DNA from: Pseudomonas sp. SL4(2022)
GTDB lineage: Bacteria; Pseudomonadota; Gammaproteobacteria; Pseudomonadales; Pseudomonadaceae
Direction: 5' to 3'
NCBI RefSeq assembly: GCF_026625725.1
Contig: NZ_CP113060.1
Location: 2,734,001 to 2,798,000, forward strand
Length of the DNA: 64,000 bases
Shown here piece after piece: positions 1-8,598 of the stretch. The notes beneath the pieces are model-generated. The model ran no database searches and was not told the DNA's origin. It saw nothing but the letters and a program-made list of their open reading frames with translations. The first letter of the stretch is position 1. Every line of letters starts with the position of its first letter. The position numbers and the translations under genes were made by a program.

Positions 1-1147
1 CGCTGGAAGGCTGGCGGGTCAGGCGGCTCAGCACCTGCCACTGCTCGGCCACCGCGAGGCGTTCGAAACCGGGGTGACGATGCCGCGCGCGGCGCTGGAT
101 GTCTTGTTGCAAGCCTTGTAGCAGGCTGTGCTGACCGTTGTGGCGCAGGAGGAAGTCAGCGCTACCACGCAGGTGTTCCTGCAGCTGGCGGCGATTGCGA
201 CTGGCGGGCAACAGCAGCGGGCCTTGGCGCATGCCCAGATGCCATAGGCCGAATGCCAGCAACAGCGTGAGTGCAGCCAATGCCTGCGGGAAGTGTTCGA
301 GCAGCAGGCTGAACAGGTCGTCGCGGTCGGCGCGGTAGAGCAGGGTAACCTGGCTGTCCTGGGTCATGTACCAGAGCAACCAGGCGTTGTCGTATTCGCC
401 GATGCTCTGGTTCTGCCAGATCCAGCTGTCGCTGACCACGCTGATCAGGCCGTCACCATGGTAGAGCTGCAACAGATGGGTGGCTGCGTCGCTGTTGGCC
501 CAGGCGTGGGCGCGGTTCTCGGAGTCGTAGAGGTGAAAGTCGGTGTCGAAGTTGAAGTAGGCCGGCGCCTCTTCGTTTTCCAGATACAGCTGGGTCAGCT
601 CCGGGTAGGCATTGTCTGACTCAGTGGTTGCATCTGCCGCAGCCTCCGGTTCGGCTTGTGGCTCAGCGTCAGTCGTGTTCTCTGCTGAGGCGTCTTCTTC
701 CGCTGCTTCGCTGGCGTCCTCGTCAAGCTCTTCACTTTCGTATTGCTGGATGCCCAGGCTGTCGAGCAGCAGGTCGCCGCTTTTGCCTTCTTCTTCATCC
801 CACAGCCGCTCGGCGACAAACAGCAGGTGGCCGCCTTTGGCCGTCCAGGCCAGCAGGCGTTCGGCCTGCTTGGGCGTCATGCGGTTGCGGTCGCCGAGCA
901 GCAATAGGGTCTGGCCGGCGCTCGGCAGGTTCTGCATGACCTCCAGGCCATCGGCGCGTTGTACCTGCAGGCCCTGTTTACGCAGAAAGTGCTCGGCGGC
1001 GAGGTACGGGTTGGCTTGGGCCTCGGGTGAGGGGCCGTGTTCGAGGGTTTCCTCATAGGGCGTGAGTTTACCCAGCAGGTAGATGCCGAGCAGACCGATC
1101 ACCAGCAATAGTCCGGCACCGAGGAGAAACTGAATGCGCCGGTTCAT
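1..1147 (-). CDS. DUF4350 membrane protein (3' end off the window)
   Basis: Open reading frame read on the minus strand from an ATG at 1145-1147 to base 1 without a stop, so at least 382 residues are present and the C-terminus lies outside. It starts MNRRIQFLLGAGLLLVIG, an uncleaved N-terminal membrane anchor, followed by a DUF4350-type extracytoplasmic domain (a segment LLLLGDRNRMTPKQAERLL around residue 85) and a second membrane segment near residue 300 (ALAALTLLLAFGLWHLG). Residues about 115-180 are a Glu/Asp/Ala-rich low-complexity insert. The start overlaps the stop of the DUF4129 gene (ATGA), so the two are translationally coupled. In pseudomonads this gene sits just before a MoxR ATPase and a DUF58 protein, which I would expect left of the window. 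Molecular role is not established. Confidence 0.8.
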   Translation of the reverse strand, partial: MNRRIQFLLGAGLLLVIGLLGIYLLGKLTPYEETLEHGPSPEAQANPYLAAEHFLRKQGLQVQRADGLEVMQNLPSAGQTLLLLGDRNRMTPKQAERLLAWTAKGGHLLFVAERLWDEEEGKSGDLLLDSLGIQQYESEELDEDASEAAEEDASAENTTDAEPQAEPEAAADATTESDNAYPELTQLYLENEEAPAYFNFDTDFHLYDSENRAHAWANSDAATHLLQLYHGDGLISVVSDSWIWQNQSIGEYDNAWLLWYMTQDSQVTLLYRADRDDLFSLLLEHFPQALAALTLLLAFGLWHLGMRQGPLLLPASRNRRQLQEHLRGSADFLLRHNGQHSLLQGLQQDIQRRARHRHPGFERLAVAEQWQVLSRLTRQPSS

Positions 1148-2727
1148 GCCTGCGCCCCTTGTTCGAACAGGCGTCGCCAGGCATTGCACAGGCCCTGTTT
1201 GAGTGCCGCGGGCGGTAGTCGATGGCCGTAGGCGAGGTTCTGCCAGTGGCGGGTCAGGGCCTGGCTGAAGTGGCTGAGGTCTTTTTGTTGCAGCGCCTGC
1301 ACCAGTTGCAGCACTTCGGCTTCGGTGTGCGAGCTTTTCAGCGGCAGGCGCTGTTCGTGCAACATGCGGCTGAGCAGGGCGCGGTAAAGCAGGCCGAGTG
1401 CGGCGCGTGGCTGTTCATCCCAGAGTCGTTCCACTTCACCGGGGATATCCGCGGGCAGGCTTTGTGGCGCCACTTCCAGGCCAAACAGCTGCTCAGGTGG
1501 CTGATAGGTGCGGGCTTGCGGCAAACGCAGGCGACCGGCAAAGGCGCTTAGCCAGTCGCGGTAGCGCCACAGCAACCAGGCGATCAGGCTGAACAGTGCC
1601 GCCCACAGCAGCACCTCGAAGAACAGCGCCACAGCATCGACGCTTTTCCAGAATTCGGTAAGTTTGAAGAACTTTTCCAGCAGTTCGATCAGGGCCTTGG
1701 CGTCTTCTTCGCTCGGCTCCTTGGGCTCTTCGCCGAGGCGCCAACGGGTGACGGTTTCACGGTGCTCGAAGGGCGGCTGATCGAGCAGCTGGCCGATGCT
1801 TTTTTGGGCTTCGGCGCTGGTCAGCGGTTGCTTGAGCAGGCGGTCGGCTTCTGGCCCCATGGGGTCTTCAACCGGCAGCGGGCAGCTGCTTGCGGTTGCG
1901 GTATCGGAGGCCATGGCGCTGTTTGGCAGCTGCATCAGCAGCAGGCCGCAGCCTAGCAGCAGGGCATAAGCCATGCCCGTCAGGCGCTGGCGCAGCTGGC
2001 GGAAGACCAGTTCGATGTCCCAGGCTTCCAGAGCGGTACGGCGATTCAGGTAGAGGGTGAAGCCGCAGGCGACGTAGATCGGTTCCCAGAGGATCAGCAG
2101 CAGAACGTAGGTCAGGTTGGACAGATGCTCGAGCCACAGCCACTCGCCTGAGGCCGCATTGATCAGGCTGTCCCAGGTCCAGTCCAGCTCCATCTGCGCC
2201 GGCAGCAGCATGTAGACGAAGCTGATGATGCCAAACCACAGCGCCATTTCCAGGTGCATGCCGACGATGGTGAGCCAGCTGGCACCACCGGCATCACGCT
2301 GGCCGAGGACGATCAGACGCTGGCTGCGCGGCTTTCCGGACAGGCCTTCCAGCTGCATCACCGGCAGGTCGAAGCTGCGTGTGGGGCTTAGCCGACGCCA
2401 GGTCAGGCTGGCCAGCAGTTGCGGTTTGAGCAGGCCGGGCAAGGCTTTTAGCGCCTGCTTGAGGCTCGGCGTAGCGCCGAACAGGGCATGCGAGAGGATA
2501 TACAGTGGAAGGCGTTCGTAAGCCGGTTTCAGCCACCAGAAAATCAGTACGGCGATGCTGGGGTAATCCCACAGCAGCAGGCACAGCAGGGCGAAAATCG
2601 GCACGGTGACCAAGGCCCAACTGAGCATCAACAGGCCAGCATGCTGTTTGGCCAGCAACACGCCGAGGTCGACGGCTTCCCAGGCGCTACGGGGGCGGAT
2701 GGCGACGCTGGCATCAGTCAGGCGCAT
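1144..2727 (-). CDS. DUF4129 multi-pass membrane protein
   Basis: A 527-residue membrane protein. I chose the ATG at 2725-2727 (MRLTDASVAIRPRSAWEAVD), because this is the usual N-terminus of pseudomonad homologues; an in-frame start further upstream would add residues lying deep inside the SpoIIM gene. About five hydrophobic segments lie in the N-terminal half (for example LLMLSWALVTVPIFALLCLL), then a soluble loop, another helix (VALFFEVLLWAALFSLIAWL) and a C-terminal DUF4129 domain with helical repeats (residues about 430-527). DUF4129 is often appended to transglutaminase-like proteins next to MoxR ATPases. It overlaps the SpoIIM stop by 14 bases and the DUF4350 start by four, so the set is one operon. 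Function unknown. Confidence 0.8.
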   Translation of the reverse strand: MRLTDASVAIRPRSAWEAVDLGVLLAKQHAGLLMLSWALVTVPIFALLCLLLWDYPSIAVLIFWWLKPAYERLPLYILSHALFGATPSLKQALKALPGLLKPQLLASLTWRRLSPTRSFDLPVMQLEGLSGKPRSQRLIVLGQRDAGGASWLTIVGMHLEMALWFGIISFVYMLLPAQMELDWTWDSLINAASGEWLWLEHLSNLTYVLLLILWEPIYVACGFTLYLNRRTALEAWDIELVFRQLRQRLTGMAYALLLGCGLLLMQLPNSAMASDTATASSCPLPVEDPMGPEADRLLKQPLTSAEAQKSIGQLLDQPPFEHRETVTRWRLGEEPKEPSEEDAKALIELLEKFFKLTEFWKSVDAVALFFEVLLWAALFSLIAWLLWRYRDWLSAFAGRLRLPQARTYQPPEQLFGLEVAPQSLPADIPGEVERLWDEQPRAALGLLYRALLSRMLHEQRLPLKSSHTEAEVLQLVQALQQKDLSHFSQALTRHWQNLAYGHRLPPAALKQGLCNAWRRLFEQGAQA

Positions 2728-3694
2728 GTGCACCTCGGCCAGCCAGGAGGAGATAAGCCAGCACCAGCAGCCAAAGACCAGCGCCGACTGCATATTTGAT
2801 CGCGGGGCTGGCCAGGTCCATGGATGACCAGTAGGCCTCGATAAACGCCGCCAGCAGCAGAAATACGATCACCCCACCGACCAGCCGTACGCTGCTGCCG
2901 GCCGCGACCCGCAGCGCCTCGCCGCGTGGCAGGCGGCCGGGAACCAGCAGCGCCCAGCCGAGCTTCAGGCCGGCCGCGCCGGCCAGGGCAATGGCCGTGA
3001 GTTCGAAAGAACCGTGGCCGATGACGAATGACCAGAAGGTTTCACCGTAGCCGATCTGCGTTAGATGGCCGGCCACAGCGCCAATCATCAGGCCGTTGAA
3101 CAGCAGGAAGAACAGGCTGCCCAGGCCAAACAGCAAGCCGCTGGCAAAGGTCTGAAAGGCGATGCCGATGTTGTTCATGATGTAGTAGCCGAACATCATC
3201 CAGTCATCACCGGAGTCGCGTTCGCTGAAGCGGCCGATGCGCCTGGCGTCGGGGTCATACATCTTTTCCATCTCGCCGACCTGGTCAGGCGCCATCACCC
3301 CGTAGACCAGGTCAGGGAAGTGATACACCAGCGTGCCCATCAACAGCAGGCTGCCGAAGAACAGCAGGCTGGCGGCCACGACAAAACGCCACTCGGCACG
3401 CACCAGGCGTGGAAATCCAGCCAGGATAAACCCGAGCAGTTGCGCCCCCAGTGGGCTGCGATGGCGATAGAACTGCTGATGGCCACGCATGGCCAGCAGC
3501 TGCAGTTTCTCGATCAGGTGGCTGCTATAGCCCCGGCTCTGGGCCAGGGCCAGGTGCTGGCACAGGCTGCGGTAGTTGGCGGCAAAGGCCTTGCATTGCT
3601 GGCTATCGGCCTTGCCGCGCTCAAGGGCTTCGAGCTGCGCATTGAAGGCGTGCCACTCGGCCTGGTGCTGGTGTTCAAACAGGCTCTGTTTCAT
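2714..3694 (-). CDS. SpoIIM-family (stage II sporulation protein M-like) membrane protein
   Basis: A 326-residue protein. An N-terminal cytoplasmic helical part (about 100 residues, MKQSLFEHQHQAEWHAFNAQ) is followed by four or five membrane segments, including FVVAASLLFFGSLLLMGTLV and the conserved region YYIMNNIGIAFQTFASGLLF typical of the SpoIIM/DUF95 family. The organism is not a spore former; in Gram-negative bacteria the family accompanies MoxR/RDD/DUF4129 clusters. Its ATG overlaps the TGA of the RDD gene (ATGA), indicating translational coupling. The conserved central motif is intact and the length is usual. The biochemical role in pseudomonads is unknown; an effect on membrane protein insertion or degradation is only a guess. 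Confidence 0.85.
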   Translation of the reverse strand: MKQSLFEHQHQAEWHAFNAQLEALERGKADSQQCKAFAANYRSLCQHLALAQSRGYSSHLIEKLQLLAMRGHQQFYRHRSPLGAQLLGFILAGFPRLVRAEWRFVVAASLLFFGSLLLMGTLVYHFPDLVYGVMAPDQVGEMEKMYDPDARRIGRFSERDSGDDWMMFGYYIMNNIGIAFQTFASGLLFGLGSLFFLLFNGLMIGAVAGHLTQIGYGETFWSFVIGHGSFELTAIALAGAAGLKLGWALLVPGRLPRGEALRVAAGSSVRLVGGVIVFLLLAAFIEAYWSSMDLASPAIKYAVGAGLWLLVLAYLLLAGRGAHAPD

Positions 3695-4413
3695 GTCGGC
3701 CCCAACAAGCCACGGGCAATCCCGTGGATCTGCTGTTCGGCCTGCTCAGCAGGTACCTGCAAGGGCTCGGCAAGAATGCTTGCCAGCTCCTGACGCCGTG
3801 CACTGGATAGACTCTGCGCTCGCTCGGCAAAGCTGAGCAGGGCGCGTTGCTCACTCAGGCTCATGCTAAACGGTGCACGAATAGGCTCGGCTTGCGGCAG
3901 CTCGGGTGCTGCTGGGGCGTTATCGCGGTACACCACCAAGGTGCCGGCGGCGATATCGCCGAGGCGTTTGAACGCTGGGTGATTCAGGCAGCTGAGAATG
4001 CCCAGGGTGTAGCCAAACGGCAGGATGTCGACGAAACGCAGCAGGTTGCGCGTGAGCGAGGCGGCCCAGCCAATCGGCGTGCCGTCATCATGAATCACCC
4101 GCAAGCCCATCATCTGTTTGCCGGGCGAGCGGCCCTGGTTGAGCACTTCAAACAGCACCATGTACCACCAGGTCACCAAAAACAGCAGGATGGTGCCCAG
4201 GCCCATACCGAATTGGCCGAGCAACGCCAGCACGGCAAACAATGCGCCGAGCAGCGCACCGCGAATCAGCAGGTCGATGCTGAAAGCCAGCGCGCGCGGC
4301 ACTACACCGGCTGGACGCAGGATCAGGTCGATGCCTTCCGGCGTTTCCACCTTATAGCGGGTATCCAGCAGCGGGCGGGCGGCGACTGAAACAGAGGTTG
4401 GCGTGGGCGACAT
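3691..4413 (-). CDS. RDD-family membrane protein, first gene of the operon
   Basis: A 240-residue protein carrying an RDD domain in residues about 25-165: the Arg and Asp of RALAFSIDLLIRG, the loop GRSPGKQMMGLRVIHDDGTP after the second membrane helix, and a final helix around FVDILPFGYTLGILSCL. The C-terminal 75 residues are soluble and helical. The start lies about 50 bases from the palindrome at 4468-4491, so this gene appears to head the operon RDD, SpoIIM, DUF4129, DUF4350. RDD proteins are often found with transporters or MoxR modules; their activity here is unknown. Confidence 0.85.
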   Translation of the reverse strand: MSPTPTSVSVAARPLLDTRYKVETPEGIDLILRPAGVVPRALAFSIDLLIRGALLGALFAVLALLGQFGMGLGTILLFLVTWWYMVLFEVLNQGRSPGKQMMGLRVIHDDGTPIGWAASLTRNLLRFVDILPFGYTLGILSCLNHPAFKRLGDIAAGTLVVYRDNAPAAPELPQAEPIRAPFSMSLSEQRALLSFAERAQSLSSARRQELASILAEPLQVPAEQAEQQIHGIARGLLGPT

Positions 4414-4467
4414 CGGCAGACTGCGTCGAGGAAAGCCCGATGCTAGCCAGCAGCAGGCGGGGAAGCA

Positions 4468-4491
4468 ACCGGCTCAAACGTTTGAGCCGGT
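4468..4491. terminator. 24-bp perfect palindrome between two leftward genes
   Basis: ACCGGCTCAAAC is followed directly by its reverse complement. It lies 15 bases downstream of the stop of the membrane-protein gene ending at 4506, and is followed on that strand by a short T-containing stretch. Most likely it is the transcription terminator of that gene. Its lack of a loop and weak T-run leave room for a protein-binding site near the promoter of the RDD operon. Confidence 0.5.
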
Positions 4492-4505
4492 GCAAAGAGA
4501 GTTAT

Positions 4506-5267
4506 TTATTGCGGTGCCGGCAGTACCCCGAAGATGGTGCGGTAGAGCACACCGATGGCGATGGTGAACAGCGGGATGGTCCAGACCAGGCCGATACCCA
4601 GCGGGATGGCACTGATACCGGTGATCAGACCGAGCAACAGGAACAGGCCGAAGACCTTGAACCAGTGCTGGGTAATTGCCTTGCGTGAGACTTCCAGGGC
4701 TTGCCAGGGGCTCAGACCGCGCTCGACCACCAGAGGAATGGCCAGCATATAGGCGATGGCCAGATACAGACCGGGAATGATCAGCAGAATCATGCCGAGG
4801 TAGATCAGCAGCATGCTGACAATGGCGGTGATTACCAGCGGTATGGTGCGGCCGAAGTGACTGAAAATATCGTTGAAGCTGATCGGTTGGTCGGCAGCGC
4901 GACGGATGCCAATCATGTTTATCCCGGCCATGAAGGGGTAGGCCAGTGCTGAGGCGAAGATCCCGACGACCATTTCGACCACGACGGCCAGCATCGGACT
5001 GTCACTGACCAGGCCCAGGATGCCGAAGAAGCCGCCAATCAGAAATGACGCCGCTAGAAGTACAACGTAAAAAACCAGGAAACCACCGATGATGATGCCT
5101 TTGGTGCCTTTTACCCGTTGCCAGGCTTCGCTGAGCAAGTCGCTGATGGTGAAGTCATAGCCACGGCTCAGGGCTTCTTCGATGCTCGGCACCTGGCTGT
5201 CGCGTGGCGCTTCCTGCAGTGCGCTGGCAGGAGCAGCGTAGGGATTGCTGGGGTTGATCTCACTCAT
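4506..5267 (-). CDS. Uncharacterised multi-pass membrane protein with NPYAAP N-terminus
   Basis: A 253-residue protein. The start was set at the ATG at 5265-5267 because AAGGA lies at the right distance upstream; a longer frame upstream lacks a ribosome site. The first 30 residues contain NPSNPYAAPASA, a motif seen in many proteobacterial small membrane proteins of the BPSS1780/YciC/DUF975 type. Five or six hydrophobic segments follow, such as GIIIGGFLVFYVVLLAASFL and ISMLLIYLGMILLIIPGLYL-like stretches. It is transcribed alone, between a palindrome and the divergent sbcB. I do not recognise a function. Confidence 0.7.
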   Translation of the reverse strand: MSEINPSNPYAAPASALQEAPRDSQVPSIEEALSRGYDFTISDLLSEAWQRVKGTKGIIIGGFLVFYVVLLAASFLIGGFFGILGLVSDSPMLAVVVEMVVGIFASALAYPFMAGINMIGIRRAADQPISFNDIFSHFGRTIPLVITAIVSMLLIYLGMILLIIPGLYLAIAYMLAIPLVVERGLSPWQALEVSRKAITQHWFKVFGLFLLLGLITGISAIPLGIGLVWTIPLFTIAIGVLYRTIFGVLPAPQ

Positions 5268-5432
5268 GGGGCGTCCTTGTGCAGAGTGGTTAATTGAGTT
5301 TCCCACTTTAGTCGTCGCCAGGGCGCCCTACAAGGCGCAGACCCCAAGCGGGGCGTGCGCTGGTGCAAGGTTCTGTGCTTGTCTGCGTGATGGCGGTGGG
5401 GTGCTAGACTGCTCGCGCCTCAGCATCAGGAC

Positions 5433-6869
5433 ATGACAGTGACTTCCAGCCTCTTTTGGTACGACTACGAAACCACCGGTATTGACCCGCGGCGCGACCG
5501 GCCGCTGCAGGTAGCGGGGATTCGTACCGATGAAGACCTCAATGAAATTGCCGAGCCGCTGAACATCTACTGCCAGCCCAGCGACGACATCCTGCCGCAT
5601 CCGGCAGCCTGCCTGGTGACCGGGATTACCCCGAGCAAGCTGGCGCTGCATGGCCTGGATGAAGCCGAATTTATGGGGCGTGTGCATGTCGAGCTTTCGC
5701 AGCCTGGTACCTGCGGGGTGGGCTACAACAGCTTGCGTTTTGATGATGAAGTGACCCGCTACAGCCTGTACCGCAATTTCTTCGACCCCTATGCCCGTGA
5801 GTGGCAGGGGGGTAATAGCCGTTGGGACCTGATCGATCTGGTGCGAACAGCTTATGCATTGCGCCCTGAAGGCATCACCTGGCCAGAAGAAGAGGGCCGG
5901 GTGACGCTCAAACTGGAGCGCCTGACCACTGCCAACGGCATCGAGCACGGTCAGGCCCACGACGCGTTATCCGACGTACGTGCGACCATTGCCCTGGCGC
6001 GCCTGCTGCGCAGCAAACAGCGTAAACTCTATGACTACCTGTATCAGCTGCGCAGTAAGCAGCGCGTGCAGGATCAAATACGCCTGCTGCAGCCATTGGT
6101 GCATATCTCCGGGCGCTATGCTGGAGCGCGGCATTTCCTGGCGGTGGTCTTGCCGTTGGCTTGGCATCCGCGTAACCGCAATGCGTTGATTGTCTGCGAT
6201 CTGCAGGCCGACTGCGCGCCGCTGCTCAATGAGTCCGCCGAAACATTGCGTACGCGTCTTTATACGCGCCGCGAGCAGCTGGCTGAGGGTGAGTTACCCG
6301 TGCCGCTGAAGTTGCTGCATATCAATCGTTGCCCGGTTGTGGCTCCCATGAATGTACTGCGTGCGCAGGATATCCAGCGCTTGCAACTGGATCTTTCGGC
6401 ATGTCAGGCACAGGCCAAGCAATTACAGATTAATGCAGCTGTTTGGCGGGACAAACTGGTGCAGGTATATGGCGAAGAACAATTCACGCCGAACGAAGAT
6501 CCGGAGCAGCAGTTGTACGATGGGTTTATTGGCGACCGCGATCGGCGTTTGTGCGAACAGGTGCGGCGTGTGGATCCACAGCGTCTGGCTGATGCCGCTT
6601 GGCCATTTGATGATGGACGTTTGCCTGAGTTGCTGTTTCGTTACCGTGCGCGTAACTTTTCCACGACCTTGAGTGCGGATGAGCAGCAACGTTGGCGAAC
6701 ATTTTGCCAACAGCGCCTGAGTCGTCCGCAATATGGCGCACCGAATACGCTTGAACAATTTGAGCAGGCGCTGGCTGAGGTATTGGCCGGAGTCGATGCT
6801 GCGCAGCATGCAGTTTTGCAAGAGTGGCGTGAATATGCTGAGCGCCTGCGTCAGCAATATGCCCTCTGA
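5433..6869 (+). CDS. sbcB: Exodeoxyribonuclease I
   Basis: A 478-residue protein matching SbcB, the processive 3'-5' single-strand DNA exonuclease used in mismatch repair and recombination. The DEDDh nuclease core is visible: WYDYETTG at residues 9-16 supplies the first acidic pair, GVGYNSLRFDDE gives the central region, and HDALSDVRATIALARLL near residue 175 gives the last Asp with its neighbouring His. The C-terminal ExoI accessory domains are present and the length is normal (E. coli about 475). It is convergent with mvaT, with a shared terminator at 6974-7000. Some codon use in the 3' third is more AT-tolerant than in neighbours, but the frame is uninterrupted. Confidence 0.95.
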   Translation: MTVTSSLFWYDYETTGIDPRRDRPLQVAGIRTDEDLNEIAEPLNIYCQPSDDILPHPAACLVTGITPSKLALHGLDEAEFMGRVHVELSQPGTCGVGYNSLRFDDEVTRYSLYRNFFDPYAREWQGGNSRWDLIDLVRTAYALRPEGITWPEEEGRVTLKLERLTTANGIEHGQAHDALSDVRATIALARLLRSKQRKLYDYLYQLRSKQRVQDQIRLLQPLVHISGRYAGARHFLAVVLPLAWHPRNRNALIVCDLQADCAPLLNESAETLRTRLYTRREQLAEGELPVPLKLLHINRCPVVAPMNVLRAQDIQRLQLDLSACQAQAKQLQINAAVWRDKLVQVYGEEQFTPNEDPEQQLYDGFIGDRDRRLCEQVRRVDPQRLADAAWPFDDGRLPELLFRYRARNFSTTLSADEQQRWRTFCQQRLSRPQYGAPNTLEQFEQALAEVLAGVDAAQHAVLQEWREYAERLRQQYAL

Positions 6870-6973
6870 TATGTACGGGTAATAGTCTGCTATTGCAGTG
6901 AAGTGCACCTGGAAAAATGACGGCGGCCATCTAGCGGCGCGCGTGGAGTGGCTGCCATGGATGACCGCCCATT

Positions 6974-7000
6974 AAAAACGCCAGCAGGGCTGGCGTTTTT
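6974..7000. terminator. Bidirectional terminator between sbcB and mvaT
   Basis: AAAAACGCCAGC, loop AGG, GCTGGCGTTTTT: a 12-bp perfect stem with an A-run on one side and a T-run on the other, so it can end transcription from both convergent genes. This is a textbook rho-independent terminator. Confidence 0.92.
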
Positions 7001-7027
7001 AGGTGCAGCAGGGTCAGCGTGTGCAGC

Positions 7028-7402
7028 TTAGCCCAGCAGGGTTGCCCAGCCTTCAACGACATCACCGCCCCACTTGGCTTTCCACTCTTTCAGCGTTTTG
7101 TGGTTGCCGCCTTTGGTTTCGATAACTTCACCGGTGTTCGGGTTTTTGTACTGTTTAACTTTGCGGGCGCGTTTGGTGCCAGTTGTTTTGGCGGCGCGGG
7201 TGATTTTGCTGCCTTTGGCTTCTGGGTCAAGCATGGCAATGATGTCACGCAGCGACTTCTGGTATTCGCCCATCAGTGCGCGCAGTTTGCCTTCGAATTC
7301 CAATTCTTTTTTCAGCTTGTCGTCTTGCGACAGATTTTTCAGGCGGTCTTGCAGTTCTTTGATGGCTTCTTCTGTGGCGCGGTATTCGTTGATCAACGAC
7401 AT
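7028..7402 (-). CDS. mvaT: H-NS-like global regulator MvaT
   Basis: A 124-residue protein starting MSLINEYRATEEAIKELQDR at the ATG at 7400-7402. The N-terminal half is a long coiled coil for oligomerisation (residues about 1-60). The C-terminal DNA-binding domain includes KQYKNPNTGEVIETKGGNHK and ends KEWKAKWGGDVVEGWATLLG, the AT-hook-like pincer that reads AT-rich minor grooves in MvaT/MvaU proteins. It silences AT-rich and foreign DNA. The ORF could be extended upstream by 19 codons, but these do not resemble any homologue. Its upstream region is AT-rich, as expected for autoregulation. Single gene, convergent to sbcB. Confidence 0.95.
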   Translation of the reverse strand: MSLINEYRATEEAIKELQDRLKNLSQDDKLKKELEFEGKLRALMGEYQKSLRDIIAMLDPEAKGSKITRAAKTTGTKRARKVKQYKNPNTGEVIETKGGNHKTLKEWKAKWGGDVVEGWATLLG

Positions 7403-7706
7403 GTTGGGGTACCTGTATTCGGGGTTGGCGATTAAGTGATAGCAATAGTAGTCAGGCACTTTTCACAAGTAAACCGCTTTATCGGTATTTTTCATGAATT
7501 GTATTGTTAAGTTGTGCGTACACGCGTGGACTAATTCTAGATTGCTGATTATTTGCGGTCATTCGGATTAGTTCCGCGCTGGCGCTTAGTTGCAGTTCTT
7601 TACATATGCTGAACCGTGAGTGGCGCTAGCACGGCCCTGGCGGGTACTGCAGTTTTTCTGCGCAGTGACTAGAATGTGCGACTTTATTTGCGTGCTGGAG
7701 CCGCTG
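7403..7706. promoter_or_regulatory. AT-rich divergent intergenic region mvaT/purU
   Basis: About 300 bases without a gene. The part at 7460-7570 is clearly richer in A and T than its surroundings (for example TATTTTTCATGAATTGTATT) and probably carries the mvaT promoter and MvaT binding sites. The purU-proximal part returns to ordinary composition. I see no confident -35/-10 pair and no RNA gene. Confidence 0.4.
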
Positions 7707-8558
7707 ATGCGTACTTTTCGATTGGTCATTGCCTGTCCGGATCGGGTTGGGATTGTGGCTAAGGTCAGTAATTTTCTGGCCACTTATAACGGCTGGATTA
7801 CTGAAGCGAGCCACCATTCGGATAATCAGAGTGGCTGGTTCTTTATGCGCCACGAGATTCGCGCCGATTCTTTGCCTTTTGATCTGGATGGGTTTCGCCA
7901 GGCCTTTGCGCCGATTGCTCGCGAGTTCTCCATGGAGTGGCGTGTGACCGACTCCGCGCAGAAGAAACGCGTGGTGCTGATGGCCAGTCGCGAGTCACAC
8001 TGCCTGGCCGATCTGCTGCACCGCTGGCACAGCGATGAGCTCGATTGCGATATCCCCTGCGTGATCTCCAACCATGATGATTTACGGAGCATGGTCGAAT
8101 GGCACGACATCCCGTATTTCCATGTACCAGTCAATCCGCAGGACAAGCAGCCAGCGTTTGATGAAGTTGAGCGTCTGATCAACGTGCACAATGCCGATGT
8201 GATCGTTCTCGCTCGTTACATGCAGATACTTCCGGCGCAGTTGTGCGCGGAGTTCTCCCAGCGTGTGATCAACATCCATCACAGCTTTTTACCCTCTTTC
8301 GTCGGGGCCAAGCCCTATCACCAAGCCTCGCTACGTGGGGTCAAACTGATTGGTGCGACCTCGCACTACGTTACTGAAGAACTGGACGCCGGACCGATCA
8401 TCGAGCAAGACGTGGTACGCGTCAGCCACCGTGACAGCATCGAAGAGATGGTGCGCCTGGGTAAGGATGTGGAGAAGATGGTGCTGTCCCGTGGTCTACG
8501 CTATCACTTGGAGGATCGAGTGCTGGTGCACGACAACAAGACAGTGGTGTTCGACTGA
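7707..8558 (+). CDS. purU: Formyltetrahydrofolate deformylase
   Basis: A 283-residue PurU, which hydrolyses 10-formyl-THF to THF and formate, balancing one-carbon pools. The start is set at the ATG at 7707 (MRTFRLVIACPDRVGIVAKV), which gives the standard N-terminal ACT domain (residues 1-80); the open frame further upstream has no homologous residues. The C-terminal formyltransferase-like domain has VINIHHSFLPSFVGAKPYHQ and TEELDAGPIIEQD, which contain the catalytic His and Asp. It lies upstream of a broken CBS gene and a 58-codon ORF with a shared terminator. Functionally it pairs with the glycine cleavage system 10 kb away, the main one-carbon supply. Confidence 0.95.
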   Translation: MRTFRLVIACPDRVGIVAKVSNFLATYNGWITEASHHSDNQSGWFFMRHEIRADSLPFDLDGFRQAFAPIAREFSMEWRVTDSAQKKRVVLMASRESHCLADLLHRWHSDELDCDIPCVISNHDDLRSMVEWHDIPYFHVPVNPQDKQPAFDEVERLINVHNADVIVLARYMQILPAQLCAEFSQRVINIHHSFLPSFVGAKPYHQASLRGVKLIGATSHYVTEELDAGPIIEQDVVRVSHRDSIEEMVRLGKDVEKMVLSRGLRYHLEDRVLVHDNKTVVFD

Positions 8559-8598
8559 GTGCTCACCGCGGTTCAGGGCACGCCAAGAGGATGTGCTG

